Source: Magnetospira sp. QH-2
GTDB taxonomy: Bacteria > Pseudomonadota > Alphaproteobacteria > Rhodospirillales > Magnetospiraceae
Direction: 5' to 3'
Length of the DNA stretch: 64,000 nt
Assembly (NCBI RefSeq): GCF_000968135.1
Contig: NZ_FO538765.1
Location: 62,001 to 126,000, forward strand
A program made the translations under genes and the position numbers. Under the pieces are notes generated by a model that was not told where the DNA came from, made no database searches, and worked only from the letters and a program-made list of their open reading frames with translations. Positions 8,089-16,575 of this stretch are shown one piece after another (the stretch's first letter is position 1; every line of letters begins with the position of its first letter).

Positions 8089-8286
8089 ATGAAAAAGACC
8101 GTCGTGATGGTCGGTGCGATTCTATCGCTGGGACTGATCGCCTACCCCATTGTTCAGGGCCGCTACCTGGAAGCGGTCGCCATCAGCGGCGTGGTCTCGG
8201 TGCTCGCCTGGTTTGCCTTGAAAGGGTTGGAGGCCCGGGGCGCCAGGAGCGACCACGACGCGAACGACGGGGAAGAGAATCAATAA
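8089..8286 (+). CDS. Small membrane protein of unknown function
   Basis: 65 residues. Two closely spaced hydrophobic segments (VVMVGAILSLGLIAYPIV and AVAISGVVSVLAWFAL) are followed by a charged tail (RGARSDHDANDGEENQ). The start at 8089 is supported by GAGGAACCG directly upstream. The first segment could be a signal anchor. It is followed at once by a terminator-like hairpin, so it appears to be a single-gene unit. Confidence 0.65.
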   Translation: MKKTVVMVGAILSLGLIAYPIVQGRYLEAVAISGVVSVLAWFALKGLEARGARSDHDANDGEENQ

Positions 8287-8317
8287 ACCCGCTCCCCAAT
8301 CGCTTGAGAGGCGGGTT
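8286..8317 (+). terminator. Terminator-like hairpin after the small membrane gene
   Basis: AACCCGC (8286-8292) pairs perfectly with GCGGGTT (8311-8317) around an 18-base loop. The following bases (CATCTGTTCTT) are moderately T-rich. It begins at the stop codon of the upstream gene. Confidence 0.5.
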
Positions 8318-8380
8318 CATCTGTTCTTGAAACAGAAATCGGCGGGCCGCTGAAAACATCGGTCTTCGCGGAGTCACCTC

Positions 8381-8400
8381 CTTCGACAAGCTCCAAGCGA
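8381..8400 (+). repeat. Short TTCGACAAGCTC-type repeat
   Basis: CTTCGACAAGCTCCAAGCGA shares its core CTTCGACAAGCTC with elements at 14438 and 49618. This is a single arm without an obvious inverted partner. It lies between the small membrane gene and the end of infC. Confidence 0.5.
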
Positions 8401-8434
8401 GGTTGTCACCAAGCGTCCGGCAAAGACGTCAGCC

Positions 8435-8971
8435 TTACCGGGGCGCCAGAACCATGGTCATCTGGCGGCCTTCCATGCGCGGCTCCAGTTCCACCTTGGC
8501 CTGCTCGTCCACTTCCTGGCGGGCCTTGCGGAGCACGTTCATGCCCAGTTCCTGGTGGGCCATTTCGCGGCCTCTGAAGCGCATGGTCATCTTGACCTTG
8601 TCGCCATTGTCGAGAAACTGGCGGACTTTTTTCATTTTGACGTCGTAGTCATGCTGATCGATGCCGGGACGCATCTTGATCTCTTTGACTTCGATCACCT
8701 TTTGCTTCTTGCGTGCCTCGGCCTTTTTCTTCTGCGCCTCGTACTTGAACTTGCCATAGTCGAGGATCTTGCAGACCGGCGGGTCGGCATTGGGCGAGAC
8801 CTCGACCAGGTCGAGGCCGGAATCGGCGGCCACTTCCAGGGCCTCCCGGACGGACACCACCCCCAGCATTTCGCCGTCGGCGCCTACCAGCCGGACGGAG
8901 GGAACGGTGATGTCTTCGTTGGTGCGCGGACCGTCCTTGGACGGCGGCGTCTGGTTGGGCATCCTGGCTAT
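8435..8971 (-). CDS. infC: Translation initiation factor IF-3, probable ATA start codon
   Basis: 178 residues from 8971, or 175 from the ATG at 8962. The N-terminal domain has [24 protein letters not shown] and [25 protein letters not shown]; the C-terminal domain has [19 protein letters not shown] and [12 protein letters not shown], all standard IF-3. The protein binds the 30S subunit and checks the initiator codon. A GGAG ribosome site (8980-8983) is placed 8 bases before ATA 8969-8971, whereas it is 17 bases from the ATG. Many infC genes use a rare start (AUU in E. coli) so that IF-3 can repress itself. It follows thrS, but rpmI and rplT do not follow here. Confidence 0.93.
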   Translation of the reverse strand: MARMPNQTPPSKDGPRTNEDITVPSVRLVGADGEMLGVVSVREALEVAADSGLDLVEVSPNADPPVCKILDYGKFKYEAQKKKAEARKKQKVIEVKEIKMRPGIDQHDYDVKMKKVRQFLDNGDKVKMTMRFRGREMAHQELGMNVLRKARQEVDEQAKVELEPRMEGRQMTMVLAPR

Positions 8972-9075
8972 GTAACAGTCTCCATCGTTTATGGAAGGAA
9001 AGGTCTCCGGACCACCCCCCGTGGCGCCGTCCCGTCCCTCGCGTTCCTATTCATATAAAGCGACCGCCGCCGCGT

Positions 9076-11001
9076 CTAATCCTTCAGCGGGCTGGCAGCC
9101 TCATCCTTAAGTCTAGCGACTGCCTCCTCCAACGCAAGTACTTCTTGCTCGGCACCGCCAAGACGGCGCAGGGCCACCTGCCGGTTCTCGGCCTCACGAC
9201 CGCCGACCACGGCGATCACCGGGACCTTGGCATGGCTATGTTCGCGGATCTTGTAATTGATCTTCTCGTTGCGCAGATCGGTCTCGACCCGCAGACCAGC
9301 GGCTCGCATCACCGCGGCGACTTCCTTGGTATAGCCGTCCAGCTCATTGGTGATCGGCGCCACCACCACCTGCGTCGGCGCCAGCCACAAGGGCAGGTTG
9401 CCGGCATAATTCTCGATCAGGATACCCGCAAAGCGTTCGAGGGAGCCAAACAACGCCCGATGCAGCATCACCGGGCGTTGTTTCTCACCCGCCTCGTCGA
9501 TGTAATGCACGTCGAGCCGTTCGGGCAGGGTCATGTCCACCTGCAAGGTGCCGCACTGCCAGTCGCGGCCGATGGCGTCGCGCAGCACGAACTCCAGCTT
9601 CGGGCCGTAAAAGGCGCCCTCGCCGGGGTTATGGCTGTAGTCGTCATAGCCCATGTGCTCCAAGGCATTTTTCAGCGAGGCTTCGAGGAAGTCCCAGGTC
9701 TCGTCGCTGCCGATACGCTTCTCGGGGCGGTCGGAGAATTTGATCCGCACGTTTTCGAATCCGAAGTCGGCATAGATCTCCATGATCAGTCGCACGACGA
9801 TCTTGCACTCTTCCTCCATCTGTTCGGGCGTACAGAAGATATGCGCGTCGTCCTGGGTGAACTCGCGTACCCGCATCAGCCCGTGCAGGGCGCCGGAGGG
9901 TTCGTAGCGGTTGACCTTGCCGAACTCGGCGATGCGTCGGGGCAGATCGCGATAGCTGGTGATGCCCTGCTTGTAGACCTGAATGCCACCGGGGCAGTTC
10001 ATGGGCTTGAGCGCGAACAGGCGGTCGTCCTCGGTCTTGGTGAGGAACATGTTCTCGCCGAATTTCTCCCAGTGGCCGGATTTCTCCCACAGGGTCCGCT
10101 CCATGACAGACGGCGTGCTGATCTCCACATAGTCAGCCCGTTCCTGGCGCGCGCGCATGTAATCAATGAGCGCGCGGAACAGGGTCCAACCCTTGGGGTG
10201 CCAGAACACGGCGCCGGGGGCTTCTTCCTGGAAATGGAACAGGTCCATCTCGCGGCCCAGGCGGCGATGGTCGCGCTTCTCGGCTTCCTCCAGCATGTGG
10301 AGGTAGTCCCGGAGCTGTTCCTTGGTGGCCCAGGCGGTGCCATAGATCCGTTGCAGCATTTCGTTATTGGAATCGCCCCGCCAATAGGCCCCGGCGATCT
10401 TCATCAGCTTGAAATGCTTGCCCAGTTTTCCGGTCGATGGCAGGTGCGGTCCGCGACAGACGTCGAACCAGTCGCCCTGCCGATAGATGCTGATTTCCTC
10501 GCCCTCGGGGATGATGTCGCGGATGATCTCGACTTTGTACTTTTCGCCGATGCCGTCGAAGGTCTTCATGGCCTGGTCCCGGTCCCAGACCTCGCGGACG
10601 ATGGGCAGGTCGCGCTTGACGATCTCCTTCATGCGCTGCTCGATCTTGGGCAGATCCTCGGGCACGAAGGGCTCGGCCTTGGCGAAATCGTAATAGAAGC
10701 CGTTCTCGATGGCCGGGCCGATGGTCACCTGGGTACCGGGCCACAGTTCCTGCACCGCCTGGGCCATGACATGGGCGGCGTCATGGCGCAGCAGGTCAAG
10801 CGCCGCTTCATCCCGTCCGGTGATCAAAGAGACCTTGGCATCGGCCTCGATGGGGGTGGTCAGGTCCTTGATCTCGCCATCGACGGTCATGGCCAGGGCC
10901 GCCTTGGCCAGGCCGGGGCCGATGTCGGCGGCGATGTCGGCGCCGGACACGGGATGATCGAAGGAACGGACGCTGCCGTCGGGCAGGCTGATGGCCACCA
11001 T
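9076..11001 (-). CDS. thrS: Threonyl-tRNA synthetase
   Basis: 641 residues, normal full length. It has an N-terminal TGS domain (residues 1-~60, [13 protein letters not shown]), the second additional (editing) domain with [17 protein letters not shown] and [13 protein letters not shown] near 75-110, the class II catalytic core with [11 protein letters not shown] near residue 337 and the anticodon-binding domain ([14 protein letters not shown]) after ~530. It charges tRNA-Thr and removes mischarged serine. The start is preceded by AAGGACC. It is upstream of infC on the same strand (104-bp gap), the classical order, and downstream of a small gene and two glycosyltransferases. Confidence 0.97.
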   Translation of the reverse strand: MVAISLPDGSVRSFDHPVSGADIAADIGPGLAKAALAMTVDGEIKDLTTPIEADAKVSLITGRDEAALDLLRHDAAHVMAQAVQELWPGTQVTIGPAIENGFYYDFAKAEPFVPEDLPKIEQRMKEIVKRDLPIVREVWDRDQAMKTFDGIGEKYKVEIIRDIIPEGEEISIYRQGDWFDVCRGPHLPSTGKLGKHFKLMKIAGAYWRGDSNNEMLQRIYGTAWATKEQLRDYLHMLEEAEKRDHRRLGREMDLFHFQEEAPGAVFWHPKGWTLFRALIDYMRARQERADYVEISTPSVMERTLWEKSGHWEKFGENMFLTKTEDDRLFALKPMNCPGGIQVYKQGITSYRDLPRRIAEFGKVNRYEPSGALHGLMRVREFTQDDAHIFCTPEQMEEECKIVVRLIMEIYADFGFENVRIKFSDRPEKRIGSDETWDFLEASLKNALEHMGYDDYSHNPGEGAFYGPKLEFVLRDAIGRDWQCGTLQVDMTLPERLDVHYIDEAGEKQRPVMLHRALFGSLERFAGILIENYAGNLPLWLAPTQVVVAPITNELDGYTKEVAAVMRAAGLRVETDLRNEKINYKIREHSHAKVPVIAVVGGREAENRQVALRRLGGAEQEVLALEEAVARLKDEAASPLKD

Positions 11002-11086
11002 TTTTCAAGGTCCTTGCGTGCACGAATGTAAGGGGCGGCACTCTACGACGAATCCCTTGGCTGTCAAGGAGTCTGGGGTTCCCCGG

Positions 11087-11419
11087 TTACTCCCCCGCCC
11101 AAGCCTTCAACTTGGCGAGCAGCCCTTTGGGCTTTTTCTTCTTTTTCTTCACTCTCACCGGGCCGCTGGGGCCGCCGCCGCTGCGCCGTTTGGGCGGCGC
11201 TGCCTTGGCGGCGGCCTCGTTGTTATGGGTATAGATGCAGCGAAAGGAGCCGGAGTCCGACAACAGGTAATAGGCGATCTTGCCGATGCTGGGGCTCATC
11301 TTGATCCGCCGTTCGGCATCGGAGATGGCCTCTTCCTTACAGGTCACGTCGTGGTTCATCTCCATGCGGCCTTCCTTGAGCGGCTGGCCGGGCTTGCAGA
11401 TATAGATTTCGCAGGTCAT
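11087..11419 (-). CDS. Small basic protein of unknown function
   Basis: 110 residues. The N-terminal ~70 residues (TCEIYICKPGQPLKEGRM, VTCKEEAISDAERRIKMS, IAYYLLSDSGSFRCIYTH) look like a small alpha/beta domain with four cysteines. The C-terminal part is very basic and low in complexity (PKRRSGGG, VKKKKKKPKGLLAKL). The start at 11419 gives an ATGA overlap with the preceding glycosyltransferase gene, so the two are coupled. I do not recognise the family; the basic tail could bind nucleic acid or membranes. Confidence 0.7.
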   Translation of the reverse strand: MTCEIYICKPGQPLKEGRMEMNHDVTCKEEAISDAERRIKMSPSIGKIAYYLLSDSGSFRCIYTHNNEAAAKAAPPKRRSGGGPSGPVRVKKKKKKPKGLLAKLKAWAGE

Positions 11420-12339
11420 GGCAGGGCTTCCAATACCTCTTCCAATGTCAAATCGGCGAGCGATGGGCGGCGCAGAATCTCCACCTTCGGGCCACGCTGG
11501 GCACAAAGAGCGGGGTCCGATGCATGGGAATAGAGCACCAGCGAGGGTGTTCCGGCAATGGTGATCAGATGCATGGGGCCGGAGTCGTTGCCCACCGCCA
11601 GCTTGGCCCGGCGGGCCAGTCCGGCGATCTGGAGAAAATCGGTCTTGCCGATGAGCGAGACCGCCTGCGGACAGGCGCCGGTAATCTTCCAGGCGGTTTC
11701 CCGCTCTATTTCAGTACCCAGGATGGCCGGGGTCAGGCCCCGTTCGGCCAGGGCGCGGGCCAGAATGCCATAGTTCTTGATCGACCAGCGCTTGGCCGGA
11801 CGATGGGCGGCGCCACCGGGCACCAACAGGGCATAGTCGCCTTTCAGGCCGAATGCCGTCGGGTCCAGGTCGGTGGCGGCCCAGGATAGGTCGGGGAAGG
11901 GCACGTTTTCGATCCCCGCTTTGTGCAGCTGTTCGGCCTGCCGCTCAATGGTATGCATGTCATTGCGGCGGGGATTGTCATGGGGCTGGGAACAGCCCGT
12001 GGCGATTCCCGACCAGGCCGCACGTCGGCCCATGAGCCGAAAATAGAAGCTGCTGCGGTCGGAGGTCTGAAGATCGTAAACCTGATCGAAGCGGCCCCCG
12101 TGCAGGGTGCGCCACAGGTCAAAGATCTTGGACGGCTGCGAGATCTTCGGCTTGCTGTCGATCCAGACCCGATCGACCAGGCCGGACGCCACGCCGAGAT
12201 CCGCGTAAGGCTTTGTGGTCAGCAAAGTGATACAGGCATCGGGGTGATGATCCCGGATGGCTTTCATGGGACCAAGGGCCTGGACGAAGTCTCCCAAGGC
12301 ACCGAGCTTGATAACAAGAATCCGCTCGATATCCTTCAT
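11416..12339 (-). CDS. Glycosyltransferase family 9 (ADP-heptose:LPS heptosyltransferase-like)
   Basis: 307 residues. The N-terminus RILVIKLGALGDFVQALGPM is the hallmark of GT9, and the C-terminal part has LLVPGGAAHRPAKRWSIKNYG and AVGNDSGPMHLITIAGTPSLVLY, the nucleotide-sugar binding motifs of heptosyltransferases. It probably adds a heptose or similar sugar to lipopolysaccharide core at the cytoplasmic face. Its start overlaps the end of the GT4 gene (12336-12339), so both are in one operon. Confidence 0.88.
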   Translation of the reverse strand: MKDIERILVIKLGALGDFVQALGPMKAIRDHHPDACITLLTTKPYADLGVASGLVDRVWIDSKPKISQPSKIFDLWRTLHGGRFDQVYDLQTSDRSSFYFRLMGRRAAWSGIATGCSQPHDNPRRNDMHTIERQAEQLHKAGIENVPFPDLSWAATDLDPTAFGLKGDYALLVPGGAAHRPAKRWSIKNYGILARALAERGLTPAILGTEIERETAWKITGACPQAVSLIGKTDFLQIAGLARRAKLAVGNDSGPMHLITIAGTPSLVLYSHASDPALCAQRGPKVEILRRPSLADLTLEEVLEALP

Positions 12340-13562
12340 GACGTCGGATGCCGCTCCGGATGCAGCACTTCGTCATAAACTTCCAAAGTGGCGCTGGTCA
12401 TGGATTCCTTGGAAAAATGCTGGATCACATGGGCCCGGGCCCGCTTGGCCATCGTCTGCCGGTCTTCGGGTGTCAAGGCCAGGGCCCGCTCCAGGCAACG
12501 AGCCAGAGCCGCCGCATCGTCGGGCGGGGCCAGCCAGCCGGTGACCCCCTCGACAACGGTCTCCCGGGCGCCGCCATGGTTGGTGGCAACCACCGGGCGG
12601 CCCATGGATTGGGCCTCGGCGGCGATACGCCCAAAGGCTTCCGGTTCGATGGAGGCCGAAACCACCACGTCGGACAGCTTGTAGGCAGCGGGCATGTCGC
12701 GGCAATCGTCGATGATCTGTACCACACTGGCAACGCCACGGTTGACGATATGGGCTTCCAGCTCTTCGCGATACCCGGCGCGGCCCTGGTCCGACCCGAT
12801 GAGCAGGCAACAGATGTCGGTCCGTCCCAGTTCAGCGATGGCATCGACCAGGAACATCTGGCCCTTCCAACGGGTCAGCCGCCCGGGCAAGGCAATGACC
12901 GGGGCGCCGTCGGTCATCCGCCACTTGCTGGCCAACTGGATGACCCGCTCGGCACTGACATTGTCGGGATCGAAGTGCTTGGTATCGATGCCGCGATGGA
13001 TGATTCGCACCTTCTGCATGGGAATGCCGTAGATCCGATGCATATGGGCGGCTATGAACTTTGAGATGGCGATGATCGGCTGTCCCCGGGTCATCACCGA
13101 ATTGTACCAGCGCTTGAAAAAGTTACCGTGGCCATAGGTGCCGTGGAAGGTGGTGACAAAGGGCGTGCCGGTGCGCTTGCAGGCCCGATAGGCGCTCCAG
13201 GCCGGAGCCCGGGAACGGGCATGGACCAGGTCCACCTGCTCTGTTTCGATCAATTCCACCAGCCGATTGACGTTTTTGTGCATGACCAGCGGATTCTTGC
13301 TGGCCAAGGGCAGCGGCACGAATTCGGCGCCGTGGCGTTTCAGTTCCGGCGCCAGCAATCCTTCCTCGGCGGCAACGATGGCCCGCCCCCCGGCGGCAAC
13401 GATGGCCGCCGCCATATCGACGGTGCCGCGCTCCACCCCGCCCTGCAATCCCATGGACGGCAGCACCTGCAAAACTGTGGCGCGACGACCGGCGTGGGCG
13501 GTGGACAGGTCCACCGGTTCCCCCTCGTGATCGGGAATGCTATGGTCGGTCTGCTCAGACAT
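12336..13562 (-). CDS. Glycosyltransferase family 4/1
   Basis: 408 residues from the Met at 13562. The N-terminal GT-B half starts VLQVLPSMGLQGGVERGTVD, has HARSRAPAWSAYRACKRTGTP and TFHGTYGHGNFFKRWYNSVM. The C-terminal half has ALPGRLTRWKGQMFLVDAIA and the family signature EPEAFGRIAAEAQSMGRPVVA near residue 310. A retaining sugar transfer in envelope polysaccharide or LPS synthesis is expected. The frame is open 31 codons further upstream, but that would run into the divergent hydrolase gene, so the start at 13562 is chosen. Confidence 0.9.
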   Translation of the reverse strand: MSEQTDHSIPDHEGEPVDLSTAHAGRRATVLQVLPSMGLQGGVERGTVDMAAAIVAAGGRAIVAAEEGLLAPELKRHGAEFVPLPLASKNPLVMHKNVNRLVELIETEQVDLVHARSRAPAWSAYRACKRTGTPFVTTFHGTYGHGNFFKRWYNSVMTRGQPIIAISKFIAAHMHRIYGIPMQKVRIIHRGIDTKHFDPDNVSAERVIQLASKWRMTDGAPVIALPGRLTRWKGQMFLVDAIAELGRTDICCLLIGSDQGRAGYREELEAHIVNRGVASVVQIIDDCRDMPAAYKLSDVVVSASIEPEAFGRIAAEAQSMGRPVVATNHGGARETVVEGVTGWLAPPDDAAALARCLERALALTPEDRQTMAKRARAHVIQHFSKESMTSATLEVYDEVLHPERHPTS

Positions 13563-13587
13563 GCTTCGGCCGGATATGAGGAATACC

Positions 13588-14385
13588 ATGAACGACGACA
13601 CCCCCGGGCCCGGGGACGCGCCGCAGATACTACCACGGGACAACGGATCGTCCATCGCCTACCACGCCACCCCGGGCAATGGCCCCGGCGTGATTTTCAT
13701 GACCGGGTTCAAATCCGACATGGAAGGCAGCAAGGCTCTGGCTTTGGAGGCTTTTTGCCGGCAGCGGGAGCAGGCCTTTTTGCGTTTCGATTATACCGGA
13801 CACGGACAGTCGTCGGGCCAATTCACCGACGGCTGCATCGGCGATTGGGCCTGGGACGCGGTCGAGGCCCTCGATTCGCTGACCGAGGGGCCGCAGATTC
13901 TGGTCGGCTCCAGCATGGGCGGCTGGATCATGCTGCTTGCCGCCCTGGCGCGCCCGGATCGGGTGGCGGGGCTGGTGGGCATCGCCGCCGCCCCGGATTT
14001 CACCGAGGACCTGTTACCCGACGAGCTGTCCGATAACCAATGGGCCAAGATGATGCGCGACGGGCAGGTGGATTTGCCCAGCCCCTATGACGAGGAACCA
14101 ACCCCCATCACCCGCAAGCTGGTGGAGGACGGCCGCGACATGCTGTTATTGCGCGACGATATCGAGCTGCATTGCCCGGTGCGGCTGATTCACGGCAAGC
14201 GGGACGAGGATGTGCCTTGGGCCACGTCGCTACGCATCGCCGAACGGCTCAAGACCACCGACGTGGAAGTGCTGCTGGTCAAGGATGGTGACCACCGCAT
14301 GTCGGAACCGCAAGACATCGACCGGCTCTGTCGGGTGGTGGACGATTTGTTGACGTTGGTGGAAGAGGAGCCGATGACCGAATAA
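13588..14385 (+). CDS. Alpha/beta hydrolase
   Basis: 265 residues. It has the alpha/beta hydrolase fold with FMTGFKSDMEGSKA (oxyanion region), the DYTGHGQSSG segment, the nucleophile elbow GSSMGG around residue 110, LIHGKRDEDVP carrying the acid, and a final GDHRMSEPQD with the catalytic His. The pattern is like ABHD10/thioesterase-type serine hydrolases; the substrate is not known. The start at 13588 follows GAGGAATACC; the divergent GT4 gene starts 26 bases upstream, so the two share a short promoter region. Confidence 0.85.
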   Translation: MNDDTPGPGDAPQILPRDNGSSIAYHATPGNGPGVIFMTGFKSDMEGSKALALEAFCRQREQAFLRFDYTGHGQSSGQFTDGCIGDWAWDAVEALDSLTEGPQILVGSSMGGWIMLLAALARPDRVAGLVGIAAAPDFTEDLLPDELSDNQWAKMMRDGQVDLPSPYDEEPTPITRKLVEDGRDMLLLRDDIELHCPVRLIHGKRDEDVPWATSLRIAERLKTTDVEVLLVKDGDHRMSEPQDIDRLCRVVDDLLTLVEEEPMTE

Positions 14386-14393
14386 GCCATTAA

Positions 14394-14566
14394 CAGGCTG
14401 CTGAAAAAGTCCGATTTCGAGCCTGTGGCGACAGATGCTTCGACAAGCTCAGCATGAGGGCCTTTGAACTTTCAACGTGTTAGCCTCACTCTGAGCTTCC
14501 TCATCCCGAGCTTGTCGAGGGACGAAGGGCGAGGCGGGCCGTAGGACAATATTTTTTTGCAGCCTG
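14394..14566. repeat. MITE-like element with imperfect terminal inverted repeats
   Basis: The left end CAGGCTGCTGAAAAAGTCC (14394-14412) is matched by the right end, which read in reverse complement gives CAGGCTGCAAAAAAATATTG and then TCC. The 173-bp interior has no gene but contains a CTTCGACAAGCTCAGCATGAG arm (14438-14458) and a reverse-oriented CTCATCCCGAGCTTGTCGAG arm (14500-14519), which can fold as a long hairpin. It lies between the convergent ends of the hydrolase and fructosamine kinase genes. Confidence 0.55.
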
Positions 14567-14602
14567 CTAGACACGCGCGACCCTATGGGCATCGATCACA
14601 TC
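14567..14602. repeat. Dispersed palindromic repeat family, copy 1 (half element)
   Basis: CTAGACACGCGCGACC followed by CTATGGGCATCGATCAC matches 33479-33512 with three mismatches in 33 bases. Only the half next to the GATCGAT end is present; the other palindromic arm is replaced by the MITE-like element. The repeat reaches the stop codon of the fructosamine kinase gene. Confidence 0.6.
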
Positions 14603-15458
14603 AAAATCCAAACCGGCTGAGAGTCCTGTCGACGGATCCCACATAGGACCCGCCGAACAGTCGCACATGGACCAAAAGCGGATAGAGATTGTACAGGTCC
14701 CGGCGTTCCTCGAAAAAACCCGGGGCGATGGGCCGCAGCTTCTCATAGCGCTGGAAGAACGCCTTGCCAAAGGTGCCGAACAGGGTCGAGAAGGCCAGTT
14801 CGATTTCCGGATCGCCGTAATAGCAGGCCGGGTCGACGAACCCGGCGATCCGGCGACCTCGGCAGAGCACGTTGCCGGTCCACATGTCCCCATGCAGCAA
14901 GGAGGATTGCGTCGGCTCGCTGATCCAGCGGTCCAGTCGCGCCGCCATTTTCTCGATGCGGTCCATGAGGCGCCCGGGCAATCGCCCGGCCTGTTGTGCG
15001 TCGCGAGCCATGAACAAAAGCCGCTGGTCGCGGAAAAAATCGATCCAGCGTTCGGTCCAGGGATTGGGCTGATGCAGTCCGCCGATCAGGGTATCTTGGT
15101 CCAGGCCGAAGGCCTTGCCGGGCACGTCATGCAAACTTGCCAGCAGTTCCGCCGCGTGGGCCTGGGAATCGGCGGTCAATCCCCCATCGTTGAGCAGATA
15201 GCTCATCAGCAACAGGCCCGGTTCCGCATGCAGCACGTCTGGCACCGGCAGATGGGGGCCGAGAATCTCCAGCATGTATCCTTCGATATCCAGGCCGCTG
15301 GACCCGTCGCCCACCTTGGCGACCAATGAGCCCGAGCCTTCCAAGGTGACCCGATAGACATCACCGATACAGCCGCCGCTCAACGGGCGGAATTCGATGG
15401 GTTTGCGTCCGGTGACCCGGGTGATGGTTTCCGTGATGCGCGGATCCATGGGGGTCAT
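14601..15458 (-). CDS. Fructosamine kinase family protein
   Basis: 285 residues, normal length for the family. Motifs are IEFRPLSGGCIGDVYRV (nucleotide loop), LVAKVGDGSSGLDIEGYML, SSLLHGDMWTGNVLC (kinase catalytic loop with HGD) and GFVDPACYYGDPEIELAFS (metal-binding DP). Such enzymes phosphorylate ketoamines or ribulosamines so that sugar adducts on amines fall off, a protein-repair role. The start at 15458 overlaps the stop of the phosphatase gene by ATGA; low-molecular-weight phosphatase and fructosamine kinase are often linked because the phosphatase can supply or remove the sugar phosphate. The last codons run into repeat DNA. Confidence 0.9.
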   Translation of the reverse strand: MTPMDPRITETITRVTGRKPIEFRPLSGGCIGDVYRVTLEGSGSLVAKVGDGSSGLDIEGYMLEILGPHLPVPDVLHAEPGLLLMSYLLNDGGLTADSQAHAAELLASLHDVPGKAFGLDQDTLIGGLHQPNPWTERWIDFFRDQRLLFMARDAQQAGRLPGRLMDRIEKMAARLDRWISEPTQSSLLHGDMWTGNVLCRGRRIAGFVDPACYYGDPEIELAFSTLFGTFGKAFFQRYEKLRPIAPGFFEERRDLYNLYPLLVHVRLFGGSYVGSVDRTLSRFGF

Positions 15459-15928
15459 ACCTCGCGGGGCCGAATTTCCGCCAACAGGCCCGCCGCCGCC
15501 GCCTCCACCAGATCGTAGACACGCCGAAAGCCGTCGCCGCCGCCATAGTAAGGGTCGGGCACGTCGCGTTCTTTGTGACCGGGGGCAAAGTCCAGGAACA
15601 TGTGCAGGCGGTCTTCCTTGCCAGGCGGGCAGATGTCCCTCAGATCCTCGTAATTGGTACGGTCCATGGCCAGGATATAGTCGAAGCGTTCGAAGTCGGC
15701 GCGGCGGGCCTGTCGCCCGCGCAGATCGGAAATATCGATGCCGCGGCGCTTGGCCTCGGCGGCGGCTCGGCGGTCGGGGGGGCTGCCCACATGCCACGAC
15801 CCGGTGCCCGCCGAATCGGTCTGAATCACATGGCTGAGCCCGGCATCGGCCACCATCTTGCGGAACACCCCCTCGGCGGTGGGTGAGCGGCAGATATTCC
15901 CCAGGCAGACGAACAGAACCTTGGTCAT
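15455..15928 (-). CDS. Low-molecular-weight protein-tyrosine phosphatase
   Basis: 157 residues. The active-site loop is VCLGNICRSP with nucleophile Cys8 and Arg14 (C-X5-R-S); the general acid is Asp125 in DPYYGG. The family dephosphorylates phosphotyrosine or ribulosamine/erythrulosamine phosphates. It is coupled by overlap to the fructosamine kinase gene, which favours a role in deglycation over signalling, though both are possible. The start follows no strong ribosome site but gives the exact family N-terminus. Confidence 0.93.
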   Translation of the reverse strand: MTKVLFVCLGNICRSPTAEGVFRKMVADAGLSHVIQTDSAGTGSWHVGSPPDRRAAAEAKRRGIDISDLRGRQARRADFERFDYILAMDRTNYEDLRDICPPGKEDRLHMFLDFAPGHKERDVPDPYYGGGDGFRRVYDLVEAAAAGLLAEIRPREV

Positions 15929-15996
15929 GACGGATGTTTCTCCAGCGAATTCCTGTATCCTTATAGCAGCCTGACTCGGACACTCAAGGACCCCCG

Positions 15997-16575
15997 ATGG
16001 CCGATCTCGATACCGTTCTCGCCCAGGCGCGCGCCTGCACCCATTGCACCGACCTGCCCCTGGGCCCGCGTCCGGTGCTGCGGGCGGCGACGACGGCGCG
16101 GCTTTTGATCATCGGTCAGGCGCCGGGCACCCGGGTGCACGAGACCGGTATTCCCTGGAACGACCGCTCAGGGGACCGGCTGCGGGACTGGATGGGGCTG
16201 GACCGGGAAACCTTCTATGACGAGCGTCAGATTGCCATTCTGCCCATGGGGCTGTGCTATCCGGGGGTGAACCCGAAAGGCGGCGACAATCCGCCCCGGC
16301 CCGACTGCGCGCCTTTGTGGCACGGACCGGTGATGGCGTTGCTGCCCAATATCGCCCTGACCCTGCTCATCGGCCAATATGCCCAGAAGTATTACCTGGG
16401 CCCCCGGCGCGGCAAGACCATGACTGAGACGGTGCGGCAATGGCGCGACCACGCTCCGGACTTCCTGCCCTTGCCGCATCCGAGCTGGCGCAACACCGGC
16501 TGGATGAAGAAGAACCCCTGGTTCGAGGCAGAGGTGGTGCCAGCCCTCAGGCACCGCATGGACGCCTTGAACTAA
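15997..16575 (+). CDS. Uracil-DNA glycosylase family protein
   Basis: 192 residues. It contains [36 protein letters not shown] (the motif A region of family 4/SMUG-like glycosylases), [16 protein letters not shown], and [19 protein letters not shown], where HPS corresponds to the family's motif B. Two Cys near the N-terminus (C15, C18) resemble only part of the Fe-S set of family 4, so iron-sulfur binding is doubtful. It is convergent with leuB; the stops overlap by 4 bases. Base-excision repair is the family role; the exact substrate is unknown. Confidence 0.8.
   Translation: MADLDTVLAQARACTHCTDLPLGPRPVLRAATTARLLIIGQAPGTRVHETGIPWNDRSGDRLRDWMGLDRETFYDERQIAILPMGLCYPGVNPKGGDNPPRPDCAPLWHGPVMALLPNIALTLLIGQYAQKYYLGPRRGKTMTETVRQWRDHAPDFLPLPHPSWRNTGWMKKNPWFEAEVVPALRHRMDALN

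Noticed and set aside
9145-11031. 628-codon open frame opposite thrS
   Set aside because: Antisense shadow of threonyl-tRNA synthetase; its composition is the complement of thrS codons and no domain is visible.
15459-15983. 175-codon upstream extension of the fructosamine kinase frame
   Set aside because: The extension lies over the phosphatase gene in another frame and has no family sequence; the real start is at 15458.
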